DNA of 64,000 nucleotides from Numida meleagris (taxonomy: Eukaryota; Chordata; Aves; Galliformes; Numididae), in the NCBI RefSeq assembly GCF_002078875.1, contig NC_034409.1:67181015-67245014 (forward strand), read 5' to 3'. Shown piece after piece: positions 37,401-48,244 of this stretch. The position numbers and the translations under genes are program-made. How positions within the stretch are numbered: the first letter of the stretch is position 1; each line of letters opens with the position of its first letter. The notes beneath the pieces were generated by a model. The model was not told the origin of the DNA. It saw only the letters and a list, made by a program, of their open reading frames with translations, and searched no databases.

Positions 37401-40400
37401 ACAAGTACACAAAAATCCTGAGCTAACACTGTGAAACATAGCATTTTAAAATTAGCCTTGAAATTTTTTAGGTGGATCAGCTTCCAGTTCTGACTTGCAG
37501 CAGTGCGACCGCTTGATTTAGTGACACCACATTCCAAATAAATGCTTCAGAAAAAACTGCAGCATATATTCCCCTCATTCCTCTGCTAGTAGACAGTGTG
37601 TTCATTTTTAATAAAAGCATCGAGGAAGAGAAGCACATCATGATGAAAGCAGCAGATTTGCACCACTACACATGCCTTTTCCTAAGACACTACCATCCTT
37701 CTCTGTCCTTGGCCCAGGTGCACTGGTCTGTGTGTACTCACTTTGCTCCCTGTGTGTCCAAGCCAGGACTACAGGGGTCCACTACATATCAGCATGTAGT
37801 GGGGAAAAAAATGTGGTCCTGATACTGTAAAGATCACCTCTCCTAAACAAAAGTAGCTGAAAAGTATCCAGGAGGTAGTGCATACAGTTTGTTGCATATT
37901 TCCAAAAGTGTTTATATCTCTTTCTGTATTGCAGAGCAGTCTAATCAACACAGAGCTTTTTCCTGTTCTGCTGCAGGCTGCTTGGTTCAGCAGTTCCCAC
38001 AATACCATGAGTGTCAGTTTATCTTTGCTAGCTAGAACTCTCTCAGTCTCCTGCCATTTACCCTCCTTGCACAGATCTTTCCCAGACAGCTACTATTTTC
38101 CATGCAGCAGAAGCAGCCAGTCTCTGAAGCATACTGTAATTTTTCCCAGTACCATTGTCTCTTTGTACACTGCTGCGTTGGACGGGCATAGCTTCTCCCA
38201 GCTTACTAATTTCTCTCCAGTCTTCTAGACATCATCTCACATAATTTTATCATGATTTTACTGTCCATTCACTTGCCAAACTACTTGTAGCTTTTTTTTT
38301 TTTTTTTTAAGTTTCCTCTGAGTAGCTCCTCAGAGATTCTATGCTTTGGTTCTGTACACGCCTCTCAGCATCAAGTTTTTTTCTTTTGTATTCTACCAGC
38401 CAAATACTATCCATATAAAGCAATGTAAAATACACCATTAGAAGGTCTCCTCACCATAGTGTTCCCAGTTATTTTAGCTTTAGGCTTCTATCCTGGGTTA
38501 TTATAATATTTTTGTAAGTTCACTTTTCCAAGATGAAGTCCAAAAATATCTGATCTGATAGGCTCTGGTAGAACATTGCAAATATACGTCCACAAAGCTC
38601 AAGAGAGTCTGCATGATTTACAGCTTTTGTGTCCTATTTATTGCAAAGTTTAGAAGTGCCGGGATCTAAGTATTTAACCCATCTGCTTTTTCTAATTCAG
38701 TTGACAGGTCTTTTTTGGCAGAGATCTGCTGCCTTCTCAGTGCAAAAGAGCTAAAGACTAGTACTTTGAACAATTGAAAGTTACTAGCATCCACAGAAAT
38801 CACATTACTCACCACTTAAAGATACTTCAGAAATAGAATGTGGTAGCAATGGCTTGGGTCCAGGCAACATTTCTTTCAAGCCCCTAAAGAAAGATGTGCT
38901 AGCATGAAGATGGAACAATGGCTGGAGTTGAGAAGTAGTAACATTACCTAGACTGTTCCACAGAAAGTTTTACAAGACCTTGAGCTAAATGCAGCACCAG
39001 AAGCAACGCTGATGCCTTGGAGTGGTGTGGTGTCAAGACAATTAACACTGTTGGTGGTTTCCAAAATGCTCTGCATGAAGCCACATGAGTGCATCACTTC
39101 TAGCTTTGCTAGGCAAGAACTGCACACTGCATCTCCCAAACTCTCCGGGTGCTGAGCTCTTCAGATCACATTTAGATGAGATGATTTAATGAGATCCATA
39201 TATTTAGTTAATGACTGTAAGTTGTTCCTGCTCATGAAGCATGAATTGAAAAAGCCAGGCAGTAGAGGTGGCAGAAGGAATGAATTTACTCAGGAATAAA
39301 GGTTTTTTAATGAAGCAAAATGAGGAAGGTGGAGATATCATGCCATTTTGTGAGGAGACCCAAATGTAGGACAGAGGTCTGTGCAAATGGCAACATCTTC
39401 ATTTCAGAGCTATTAGAGTTCTTGTCTTTGAAGGTAGGATGCACACAAGACCTATAATATATTTCAGTATCAAGTAACAAAAACTATTAAACTCCATTAA
39501 CAAGCAATCTCTGGAGTGAAAAAGATTCAGTATCAGGTTATGGCCAAGGATTTTATTGGAATGTAGAAATATTGAGGAGCATTTTAAAATCTTGATTAAT
39601 TTTTTAAACCCTAAGTGTGGATTTTATTTCTTTTGGCATATGAAGTTTGCACCTCTGAATAGGTAATATGACATATTTATGTGTGAGATTATCAATTACT
39701 GTGTGATGAGTGATTAAATTTATATGTTCAAAACTTGATTGACTTTCACTGACTGTTTTCCATTTAAAGAAACCCCTGCTTATATGGAAAGCATAAATTA
39801 TCAACCCATTCTTAAAAGGTAATGATTGCAGAATAATAATTTATAATAGAAACATTAATATCAATTATTCTGCCTTTAAGAACGCTTCCCACAAAGATTA
39901 TACATTCTGTTAATTGTTACTGTATTTTTTTTTTCAAAGATTCAAGTATTAGCACATATGAAAGGGGCAAAATCTCTCTATAGCCTCATCTAGCAACACT
40001 TCCAACAAAGCATAGTTTACTCACTTTGAAATGTTACCACTAGCTACACTAAATTCAACACACTGTTGGTTACCTTCCAGTAACTCTTCTGGAACTGGAG
40101 CAAGACCAGCGAGAGACTCCAGCAAAGGACTTTGGACAGGAAAAATGCAACAGAAAGTCCCAGAGAATGAACTAAATCCTTCATTTTTGGAGCAATAGGT
40201 AAGAGGTGCGTATATAGACATTCCACTAGGGCTTCTTGGTGTTTAGACTGAAAAAATACTTTGGGTCAACCAGATGATTATCACAGAGTGTTCTGAGCAC
40301 TAAGAGAGCAGTGGAGTTTTCTCCAAAGACACGAGAGACCTAAGACAAACCAAGACTCCTTCTGAAGGGAAGAGTTCAAAGGCACTGTCATCTCAGTAGG

Positions 40401-41204
40401 TTTAGTCAGTCATATCCAATTCATGGCCTCCAGGCCACATGCAGCCCAGCATGGATTGCCATGCTGCCCACTTCCTGCCCCACGCCATCATGGTGGCAGC
40501 CAGCACACACCCATCACTCAGCAACAACCAAATACTGGTGTGCTATTAACCCTATCTGGACTGAATCCAGAACAAGGAGCGGGAACAGTGCTGTACTAAC
40601 TCAAGTTATGGCAAATCATTTTATGCATTTAGATACAGTGGCTAAACACAGTCCTGCGTACAGCAAAAAAATGCAGCTGTACTTTCCGTTATGATAAAGG
40701 AATTTGAGAACATGTTTCAAGATTGCCAAAAAATTATCAATTTTTTGTATATTTGCAACTCCACTTTCAGTCAACAGTAAATACGTTACCTCCAAGTTTT
40801 CAAATGAAACGTATAGAGTTGCAATTACTCATCTCAAAAATCTGATTGTGTCTCTCTAACGGACTTTTAGAAGCCCTATTTTACCAGATAAATATCCCTC
40901 CCTTAACAGTCACACCTTATTCATGTCATTACTGTTTGGCAGTATGTAAATTTGTGAACAACTGTTTTCAAGGATGAAGTACAGGAAGAGTAAAATTTCA
41001 AGAATCTGACAAACACCTTGAGAATTCATTAAGAATTGCAACCACTGTCATCAGACCAGACTGATTTGCTAGTTTCACAGAAACAAGTTCAAATATCTCA
41101 CTAGTTTTATAGCTTTGTTGCTCTCATTTGTTGTTTAAATAAAAAAAATGTTATCAATTAAGATGTTTTGTTACTTATATGTATCAACTAAATTATATCT
41201 TTTA
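31483..41204. other. unique non-coding DNA with a GC-richer patch
   Basis: No gene is supported. 31.9-33.4 kb is T-rich. 35.62-35.67 and 35.88-35.93 kb are T-rich low-complexity tracts. 35.99-37.32 kb is GC-richer and carries overlapping frames on both strands (157 codons at 36435-36908 plus, 117 codons at 36276-36629 minus) with no domain. A T run lies near 38290-38308. I see no tandem genes, RNA genes or clear transposon ends. Confidence 0.5.
35618..35667. repeat. T-rich (TTTG/TTTTTG) low-complexity tract
   Basis: Runs of T are interrupted by single G residues, ending in a run of T and AAA. A second T-rich tract lies at 35885-35931. Confidence 0.85.
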
Positions 41205-41744
41205 TGAGGAGGGCTCCAGAAGTAATGCCCCCTATTTTCTTGTGTTGGCCCACAACATCAGAGGCAGATGCTGGTGGTATGGTAGTAGAGGTTGAACCTT
41301 CCCACCAATACTCCACTACATTTTGTTGTTATGTGACAGATGGCAGCAGAGGGGCAGTCTGACAAAATGGCATCCGACATGGAAGTGCATATGAAGCAAA
41401 GTGCCACTGAATTACTCCACATGGGAAAAATGGCACTCACTGACATTCATCAACACCTGCAGAACACTGAAGGAGACCAAACAGTGGATGTGAGCACAGT
41501 GAGGTTGTGGGTGGTGCATTTCAACACTGACAACAGGGGGTCACCTCTGTTGGGTTTGATGAGTGTGGTATGCAGGCTCTTGTTCACTGCAAACAAAAAT
41601 GCAGAGCTAATGATTGTGACTATGCTGAAAAATAGATTTTTGTAGCTGAGAATTTGCTCTATCAAACAGTGTTACTGTCCTCATCGTATCTGTTGTAGTT
41701 TCCATGGAAATAAATAGGAGGTGTTACTTTTGGAGCAATCAACA
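41205..41744 (+). mobile_element. Galluhop-type mariner transposon, internally deleted copy
   Basis: Inverted ends are gctccagaagtaatgccccc at the left and, complemented, a matching end at the right (aggtgttacttttggagc). A TA lies just outside each end, although the right boundary is uncertain by a few bases. A frame from 41340 holds the transposase N-terminus. Its second helix-turn-helix reads DQTVDVSTVRLWVVHFN at residues 46-62. Directly after this the frame joins the region that encodes the end of the transposase (gggtcacctctg, then gcaggctcttgttcactgc). The DDD domain is missing. The joint is the same as in the minus-strand copy at 5.4 kb. It is an inactive, non-autonomous copy of about 540 bp. 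Confidence 0.87.
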
Positions 41745-44174
41745 TATACATACCCCAAGACAATTCCTCTTCACTCTATGCAGGCAGGCAAGCCAAAACG
41801 CTGGACACTCATGGTCTTACTCATTTTGATGTCTCACGAGTGAGATTTTCCTCAGTCTCAATCCTGACAATTTTGAATGAAAGACTGAATACAAGAGCCA
41901 CTCAGACAAGATTTGCCATATTCCCTATCTATAAAGAGCCCTAAACGATTGCACAAGAGGCCTTGTGAGTATCACATGGATCTTAATTGGAACTCTCACG
42001 TGATCTCCACCAACATTTTCACAGCAGAAGCCCTTGGCAGGGAAGAAGATGACAGCAGAGAAGGCCTGGCCAGCCATTGTCTATCAAAAAAATATGTGTG
42101 TGTGTGTCTCAGAACACGGAGTAAAATATCTCACCTCTGTGTACCAGAAATCCACATTATCTGTTGCTCCCATCTCCCTCTCACCATCATTCTCTTCCTT
42201 CAGTGCTGTCACAAGAGTAAAAATTTAGGTCTTAGAGAAGGTAGCAAATGATCCAAGGCTGCTGGGAAGTTGATCTTGCAGAAAGCCTTCTCAGGTAACA
42301 GAAAGAGCCACAGCAGAGCAGGATGGGCTACACAGCTTGGAAAACCTAAGTACATCCACATTCTCAAATGACCTAAATGCCTATAAATTACCACAGGCAA
42401 AGCCTGTGGCCATTATTTAGACCCTCTCCAAATAAAGCTGTCCTTGACTTAAAGGAGGAAGTGTTCCGTGGTGAACGGAAGGTATCTAAGAGGAGAATAA
42501 TCACCCTTGGCTTGTTATGATCACATCAGACACTAACTTGGCAAGTACGCTCAGCTAGTTTTCGCAATAGAAAAGTACGGCCAAAATCCATATTGGCTTA
42601 AGAAATTAGTATGTTCACATAAAAAAAGAGCTGACCTAAACTCAATCATGATATTTACTGATATTTGCAAAAAAAAAAAAAAAGAATAACAAAAATTCTT
42701 TTGTATGTCTCTGCACTTTAACACTCACTGTAGAGACTGCAGTTATAGGTTCTCTGGAAATGCAAATTAGACAACAGTGCCTGATTTTGCCTGGCACAAA
42801 GAAGGGAAGCGCTAAAATATTTTGTGATGGGTCTGAGCCAGAAGTCTAGAAGACTAGATTTAAAGCTAGAGGTTTAGATAGATATCTAAAAGAAAAATTA
42901 TTGTCACAGATTTCTTACCCCCACCGAATTTAGGACATACTCCTGACAACTGATATTCTCTTGAGATTTTCCACCTCCCACTTTCCATTGAGTTTGTACA
43001 AAAACACTACTTCATTCTGTGGCTAGTTTTGAAAACTTGCATAAGAAATGTGAGATCAAACCACAAAGTTTGGATGGTGATGTGCACTTTTGTGAGTTTG
43101 TGGGGGGTATTAGAATCCCAACTGCTCTACTTTGAATAACTCCCAGTAGGTGTGAACTGAGAAATAAAATAAAGCATGCCTGTTAACACTGAAACAAACC
43201 CTGACCCAAGGTATATTCAACAAAATATCGGGGAGAAGGAGACGGAAGGTGAATTAGGCCTGTTTTCCTCTTTGGACTACATAGCAGATACATATCTATT
43301 CCATCCCTAAATACTTGCAAATTGATGTCCATCCATTTCGTAATGGTTTTCTAGCTCTGCCCTGTACTTTTACGCCAACATACATATTTCTATTCAAGAG
43401 ATCATTACTATTATTTTAAAACAGATGGTTTGAACATAATCCACATAAATAGTAGATTGGCACTGCCAGTCATGATGGCATGTGTAGAAAAGAGCTGGCG
43501 GATATGACAATATTTAAAGATTAGCAGTCTGGGACACCAAAAAAAAAAAAAAATGACAGTCTCTTGCCACTGAACCTAATGCTTGTGCTACGGCATTCAA
43601 ATAAAGCCACAGCAGTCAACACGCCAAGAGACTGGATAAACTTGCTATTTAAAAAAAAAGTTTTGCTGTAGGTACGTACAAAAACAGCAGGGGGTGGCAT
43701 AGACTCCCCTGTATTAAGGAGGTACAAAACTCACACTCATTCCTGTCCTTTTGCTGGGATCAACAGATGGAGGGCTCATAACAATCTGTTCTCTGACCAC
43801 TTCTGTGAACATGCCAGACATGGCTTTGGCTTTTTCTCCAGGACACTAGGAAGCTACCATTAATATGAAATATATAATTGTTTAAAATTACCTATAATCA
43901 CTGTCCAGTTGAACCTGTGAAAACAGTGCATATTTTAGAAGCACTTCTAGTGTATGCATGCCCTACAGCTGACCCTACCACAGCTGTAACTATCTTAAGT
44001 TGCAGCTGATGGGAGGAATGCAACATCCCTCCAAGCTGGAAATCGTGCCCTTGACACTTCATCAAAATACCCACTTAATAGCCCACATCTCTGCTGTTTG
44101 GCCAGTTTATTCCCTCCGCTTGGGTTGCCATGCTGACTCATCTCTCACACCTAATTTTGTGCATATTAAGGTTG
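41745..44174. other. unique non-coding DNA
   Basis: No gene is supported. It holds a (TG)6 run at 42095-42106 and A runs near 42668-42683 and 43541-43553. A 112-codon frame at 41913-42251 has no visible domain. Confidence 0.5.
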
Positions 44175-44507
44175 TGTAACACAATGGAAAACATAACAAA
44201 ATAAGAGGGTAGCAAGGTCTTCAGCCACACAGACTGAGGATCCACTTAAATGTAATAGCAGATGGCACAGAAATAAAGAAAACAATCTGCTTACCCTTAG
44301 AAGGCCTCAAATAGGTAAGGCTCTCCAGTGAAATGCCTAGGCCTCCACTGCAACCCTTAAATAAGGTCTGGGAAGGGGTGGATCCTGGCTCCACCCCTTC
44401 CAGTCACTAAGGTGTGTTGCATGCACCTGAGCTCCCCTGGGTTGGCCCTGCCATCCCACCAGGTGCTCAATCACTGCTTCAAACCTTGACTTAACATTTC
44501 CACTACA
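44175..44507 (-). repeat. 3' LTR of the endogenous retrovirus
   Basis: This LTR is 333 bases. The sense strand starts TGTAGTGGAAATG and ends CATTGTGTTACA. It aligns along its length with the LTR at 47925-48244, sharing the blocks gggtagcaaggtctt, gaaataaa, gaaggcctca, the palindrome ggatcctggctccacccctt and caggtgctcaatcactg (minus/plus as written on the plus strand, with small differences). A TATA-like sequence (ttatttaagg, sense) lies just downstream of the palindrome. Confidence 0.88.
44371..44401. promoter_or_regulatory. 12-base inverted repeat in the 3' LTR
   Basis: Arms GGAAGGGGTGGA and TCCACCCCTTCC are perfectly complementary around the 7-base spacer TCCTGGC. The same structure is kept in the other LTR. 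It lies in U3, upstream of the TATA-like sequence in the sense direction, so it may be a paired GC/KLF-type site or a hairpin. Confidence 0.8.
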
Positions 44508-44522
44508 CACCACCCCTTCACA
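44508..44522 (-). other. polypurine tract next to the 3' LTR
   Basis: On the sense strand the bases just before the LTR read gtgaaggggtggtg, a purine-rich stretch in the position where plus-strand DNA synthesis starts in retroviruses. It contains T residues, so it is not perfect. Confidence 0.6.
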
Positions 44523-44858
44523 GCATGAACTAGTGATTGAGCAGGTTAAAAGCAGGTTACCCTTTCCGTTACGGTAATCTAGTACACTGTCACGCTTTGT
44601 ACAATTGTCCATCGTGATGTGGATGACAAAATATGAGACAATTGATTAGTTGTTCATGGTTGAAGACTGTATTCCTTTGTGGGCCAGTACTGGATGGTTT
44701 TTCTGGAGCCACACAGTTGTTTGGACTAGGGAAGGTTGAGCTCATGTTCCATCAGTCCCATATAGTCCATCACCAGGTGTCATGCTGATCTCATGGTGGC
44801 ACTGGAGCATCTTGATGTCATGTTGTTTCTCCTGGAGATCCTGTAGGCTAAAAGAGGC

Positions 44859-45065
44859 TCACAGGGAGTAGTATAGATGTTTCAGAGGCACAAGAAGGGG
44901 TAGATTCACCCTCCACAGCAAGATACAGGCCACATTTCTGTCCTGGGTCAACACTTTGACTTGCACTGGGGCATGTCCTGGCTGCCTGTACCACACCCTT
45001 TGGCCCGATATCTGAGACTGTATAACTACATCAGGTACTGAACGGGACGGGTCCTGATTTGCCAT
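44859..45065 (-). pseudogene. retroviral pol remnant, probable integrase C-terminus
   Basis: A 68-codon frame contains SGQRVWYRQPGHAPVQVKVL, then an LLVPLKHLY end. The pattern GxxVWxRxPGxxPxxVxVL followed by an L-V-P step resembles the C-terminal SH3-like part of integrase in gamma- and ERV-L-type pol. Its position in sense order, after RT and before the 3' LTR, agrees. The zinc-binding and DDE core domains of integrase are not visible between it and RT, so a large internal deletion is inferred. It could instead be another part of the 3' pol/env region. Confidence 0.45.
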
Positions 45066-45150
45066 AGGGACATGATTACAGTCCCCTTAGTGATGAAAAC
45101 TGGAGTGTTGACCATGATGTCTGCAGGCCATGTACCTATTACTGGAGGGT

Positions 45151-45250
45151 ATATATACCAGCATATATATATACATACATATATATAATAGATACATTAC
45201 GTATATTATAGTATCTATATAAATAATATGTATAATATAGAAGTATAATA
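45151..45250. repeat. TA-rich low-complexity block inside the retrovirus
   Basis: About 100 bases almost entirely of TA, ATAC and ATAAT units lie between the RT remnant and the probable integrase end, where the rest of RT, RNase H and integrase should be. It may have expanded at the deletion joint. Confidence 0.8.
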
Positions 45251-45297
45251 CCAATTTCCCACCTCCAATACTCTCCCAAAGGTGCAAATAGGCCATA

Positions 45298-45786
45298 CTA
45301 CTTTGGTCCTACTTGCACCTTCCAAGGCCATTCTGTTTTATGGGTAACAGGTTCTAGGTTATCAGGGGCAGGGGGCAGAAGATTATTTTCATTGCCACTT
45401 TGGGGTCTTCTCCAATTGCTGGTGCCCATAATTTGGATCCTAAGCAGGGATGCACATGTCATCTGCAATATCTTCAGGGCACTGGATCTGCCACCTCTAG
45501 GTCTTTCATTCAGGTCACACACCACTAGGTTATGACAACATGTAGGTGAGTACACATATCCTTGCAGGAGGACCTGAAAGGTCCACTGCCTGCCTCCCCG
45601 TGTTAATGCAAACTGATCTTGTGATTCTTCATGGATGGGAATACTGAAGAATGCATTCACCAAGTCTAGGACACAATGGTAAGTTTCTATCTCTGTACTC
45701 AATGTGTCCATCACAGAGGCAATATTGGGTACAGATGCGTGAATGGCCAGTGTGACCTTAGTCAATTTTCTGTAATCCACTGTCAT
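45298..45786 (-). pseudogene. retroviral reverse transcriptase remnant (fingers and palm start)
   Basis: A 162-codon frame on the minus strand starts in VDYRKLTKV and continues with HASVPNIASVMDTLS. It then has motif A (VLDLVNAFFSIPI, aspartate at residue 41) and motif B region (QGYVYSPTCCHNL, residues 75-87). These are retroviral, not LINE, features. After about residue 95 the similarity fades, and the catalytic YxDD box is absent, so the remnant ends before the active site is complete. It follows the protease remnant upstream with a frame break. This is old and non-functional. Confidence 0.85.
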
Positions 45787-45829
45787 TCTCTATGTGCTGT
45801 CCGACTTCTGTACTGGCCATATAAGGGAA

Positions 45830-46276
45830 TTATATGAGCAATGTGCAGGTCTTGTGATCCCTGCTTTTTCCTAGTGCGTACACCATTCTAGAGATTTCCT
45901 CTTGCCCCCCTGGAAGTCTATACTGTTTAGTATTAGTAATCTGGAACAGATTGGGCAAGTAAATTGGCTCATGTTTTGCATGGCCTCTTAATATCGCCTG
46001 CACCGCCCATATACTAACATATCTCTCTCTCAGTCTGAACTCTCCTACAGTTATCTGGAGAGTTAGACCCCATAATATGTCTATGCCCAGTATACACTCT
46101 GGGACTGGGGTAATAGACACCTTACACTCCCAAGGTGGGAGACACCCAACTCTCAGCTTCAAACATGTCTGGGTTACGGGGATGGTCTGCCCCCCAAACC
46201 AGCCAATCTTCACCCTATCTCCCTGAAATTTAGTCAGATCATAATATAATCAAGGTTTCTGCACCCATGTCCACTA
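45830..46276 (-). pseudogene. retroviral protease remnant and start of RT
   Basis: At 46257-46274 the sense strand reads VDMGAE, the place of the aspartic protease active site, normally D-T/S-G. A stop codon (46239-46241) follows six codons later. Downstream, a 127-codon frame at 45830-46213 contains ECILGIDIL (residues 39-47), which matches the C-terminal I-L-G-x-D-x-L step of retropepsins. Towards its end is KQYRLPGGQEEIS, typical of the beginning of RT. The altered active-site residue and the stop both indicate loss of function. Confidence 0.75.
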
Positions 46277-46653
46277 ACACCATCACTCTCTGTATATTCT
46301 TCTGGGACCAAAAAGATAGTCAATTCGACTTAGGGCTTCCAATCCTGTCTAGAGGCCCTAGTTGCAGAGAGGCAGACATCCCCCAACACACAAGTAGTTG
46401 TGCAATAGCCAATTATTTTTCCTCAGATGGCTCTGGCATAGTGGCCCAAATCACTTGAGGATGCCTTTTCCTTTTGTTGGGAACTATAAAATCTTCTAGG
46501 TTCCACACTTTTTTGCAAAGTGTTCAATTATTCTTACCCCTGATTTTCTGGAGGTGTTTTGAAATTTTTGATTTTCCTCCAGCTGCTTCCATAGATGGAG
46601 GAGAACATGATTGGGCTGGTGACCAACTTTTGCAAATTGAACTCCAGCCTGGA

Positions 46654-47094
46654 TCAAATCATTGAATATCTTTTTTTGGGAACCTGTATGGGTCCCGACT
46701 GAGATGTCTGTGGGGTGGGCTTCTTAGTTTTAGTTATGGGAAGGACCTCAGCCCCTTCCAATGTCCTAATATTGCGCCTGGACTTCTGGTGCTCTGTTTC
46801 CCCCAGATTGGCCACCAACTGGGCAGCTTGTTGGACGATGGCCTCCAAGGCTACCAGGGGATTTAGTAGAGACACTAAATTGCCATACTGGTGTGGAGGC
46901 ACCTGTTGTAAAATGAGATCTCTCATCCTTGTTGAAAACTTAACTAGGTCTGGACTTTCAAATATGTCATCATAGATTACTTCCCTCATTCCCAGTTCTC
47001 TGATATAATTTTGAAGTTCCTCCATCGAAGACCATAAGCCGGTATTTATAGGAACATCACTTTTATTTGGCCATGTGATTCTACACACAGCCAT
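46654..47094 (-). pseudogene. retroviral gag remnant, C-terminal part of capsid region
   Basis: A 146-codon frame lies in sense order between the upstream gag frames and protease. It has the helical, Q- and L-rich look of a gag capsid C-terminus (for example RMRDLILQQVPPHQYGNLVS), followed by a basic, proline-rich tail (residues 110-146). No CCHC zinc knuckle is clear in this frame. Assignment rests on position and composition more than on a diagnostic motif. Confidence 0.6.
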
Positions 47095-47105
47095 TAACCA
47101 CTGGA

Positions 47106-47354
47106 TTAATGAATGGTTCTCTTCATTTGCCTGAGGGCAGGGTGAGTAGTGATGGACACCAGCTTTGAAATTTCAGGTCCATTCACTATAACTTTCTTCA
47201 CACCCATATCCCACAAGCTGAGCAGGCACACTGGCACTCTCTCTCGTGGTTTTTGCCTAGAACATTCTAGCAGATCCATGAGTTCAGCATCCATGTACAG
47301 GCATGCCATTACCTGTAAGCTGGTGTGGACAGGGGGCCACTCATCAGGTGGCAA
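47106..47354 (-). pseudogene. retroviral gag remnant, capsid region
   Basis: An 82-codon frame sits directly upstream, in sense order, of the 46654-47094 gag frame, 11 bases away and separated by stops. It has PPDEWPPVHTSLQVMACLYM near its start and reads like one continuous capsid domain with its neighbour. No enzymatic motif is expected here. Confidence 0.55.
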
Positions 47355-47369
47355 CCCTACAGGTCTATC

Positions 47370-47606
47370 TTAGACTTTTTTGGGGGTGGCTATGGTTGGT
47401 ATTATCTCTAGAGGATATGGGGTTCTCAGATCCTCTAGGCGGGCTTTCATCTTATGAATTTTCTTTTTGGATTTAACCAGGATCCAAAGATCCTGTTGAC
47501 CTGGGTCCTTCTCCTCCACTAATGGTATGGATCTTAATTTCAGAGGGGAAATGCCAGTTGAAGATAGGGCACTCTGCCCTATCATAAATGTAATTTTGTT
47601 TTCCAA
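47370..47606 (-). pseudogene. retroviral gag remnant, middle region
   Basis: A 78-codon frame contains a lysine-rich segment (VKSKKKIHKMKARLEDL, about residues 44-60) and a proline-rich end (RTPYPLEIIPTIATP). These could be the linker between matrix and capsid. It is separated from the capsid frame by a stop and only 15 bases. Identified by position between LTR and pol. Confidence 0.5.
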
Positions 47607-47631
47607 TTGCTTGATATAAACTTTTAAAAGC

Positions 47632-47880
47632 TCATTTTCTTCCTACTCTTTCTGCTGTTGTTAGGAAAGTTTGATCTAATTTATTCAAAAATTCTGCCAT
47701 CTTAGAAGGAGATTTGATAATGATGCCGTAGTCCCTTATAGGCCCCCATTCTTCAGTAATCTGAGCAACACTCAGCCATGGGGAACCCAGGAATTCCAGG
47801 GTTTCCCCCAGGAGTTCTCTCTTTGGAGTATTAGGAGTCCCAGTGACCAACCAATGCATTGTTCCTTTAAGGTAATCCAT
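47632..47880 (-). pseudogene. retroviral gag remnant, N-terminal (matrix) region
   Basis: An 82-codon frame starts at the first ATG downstream of the 5' LTR, only about 45 bases after the LTR end. It contains ELLGETLEFLGSPWLS and AEFLNKLDQTFLTTAERVG. The position fits the matrix domain. No N-terminal myristoylation glycine follows the methionine (residue 2 is aspartate). The leader is unusually short, which may mean the true gag start or leader has been lost. Confidence 0.5.
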
Positions 47881-47903
47881 TTTAAGTATGTATACTGCTG
47901 TCT

Positions 47904-47924
47904 TTCCTTGCCTGACTCACCAAG
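47904..47924 (-). other. probable primer-binding site
   Basis: Two bases after the 5' LTR end, the sense strand reads TGGTGAGTCAGGCAAGG. The TGG start and position fit a tRNA primer-binding site. I cannot assign the tRNA with confidence because the later bases have probably mutated. Confidence 0.5.
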
Positions 47925-48244
47925 TGTAACATGAGGGAACGTGTAACAAAATGGCAGGGTAGCAAGGTCTTAAGCCACAGAGTGCAAGGATCTGCTTAGA
48001 TATAACAGCAAAAAGCACGGAAATAAAGGAAAGAACCTGCTTCCCTCTGGAAGGCCTCAGGTACACAGCAATTGCCAGAGAGATGGCCTTGCCTCCAGTG
48101 CCAGCCCATAAATTAGATCTGAGAAGGGGTGGATCCTGGCTCCACCCCTTCCAGTCACATAGGTGCATTGCATGCACCTGAGCTCTGCTCTCCTACGAGG
48201 TGCTCAATCACTGTTTCAAGCCTTGACTTAGCATTTACACTACA
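47925..48244 (-). repeat. 5' LTR of the endogenous retrovirus
   Basis: This LTR is 320 bases. The sense strand starts TGTAGTGTAAATG and ends CCTCATGTTACA. It aligns with the 3' LTR over its full length. It keeps the palindrome at 48123-48151 (arms GAAGGGGTGGA and TCCACCCCTTC) and a TATA-like aatttatggg further downstream in sense. A second TGTAAC at 47942 could be mistaken for the edge, but alignment to the other LTR supports 47925. Confidence 0.87.

Larger units (their letters stand above)
44175..48244 (-). mobile_element. old endogenous retrovirus, defective, with paired LTRs
   Basis: Two related LTRs lie in the same orientation about 3.4 kb apart. Both start TGTA and end in TACA on the sense (minus) strand. 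Between them, in sense order, are gag-like frames, a protease remnant, the first part of RT, an AT-rich block, a short frame resembling an integrase C-terminus, and a purine-rich tract next to the 3' LTR. The flanks 44170-44174 (ggttg) and 48245-48249 (ggctg) could be a 5-base target duplication with one change. The LTRs differ at roughly one base in five by eye, so the insertion is old. Most of pol and all recognisable env are absent. Family is not assigned. An ERV-L-like or other non-ALV chicken family is possible. Confidence 0.88.

Noticed and set aside
47942..47947. Second TGTAAC as the inner edge of the 5' LTR
   Set aside because: Alignment with the other LTR continues past it to 47925, where the edge also leaves a TGG-starting primer site two bases away.
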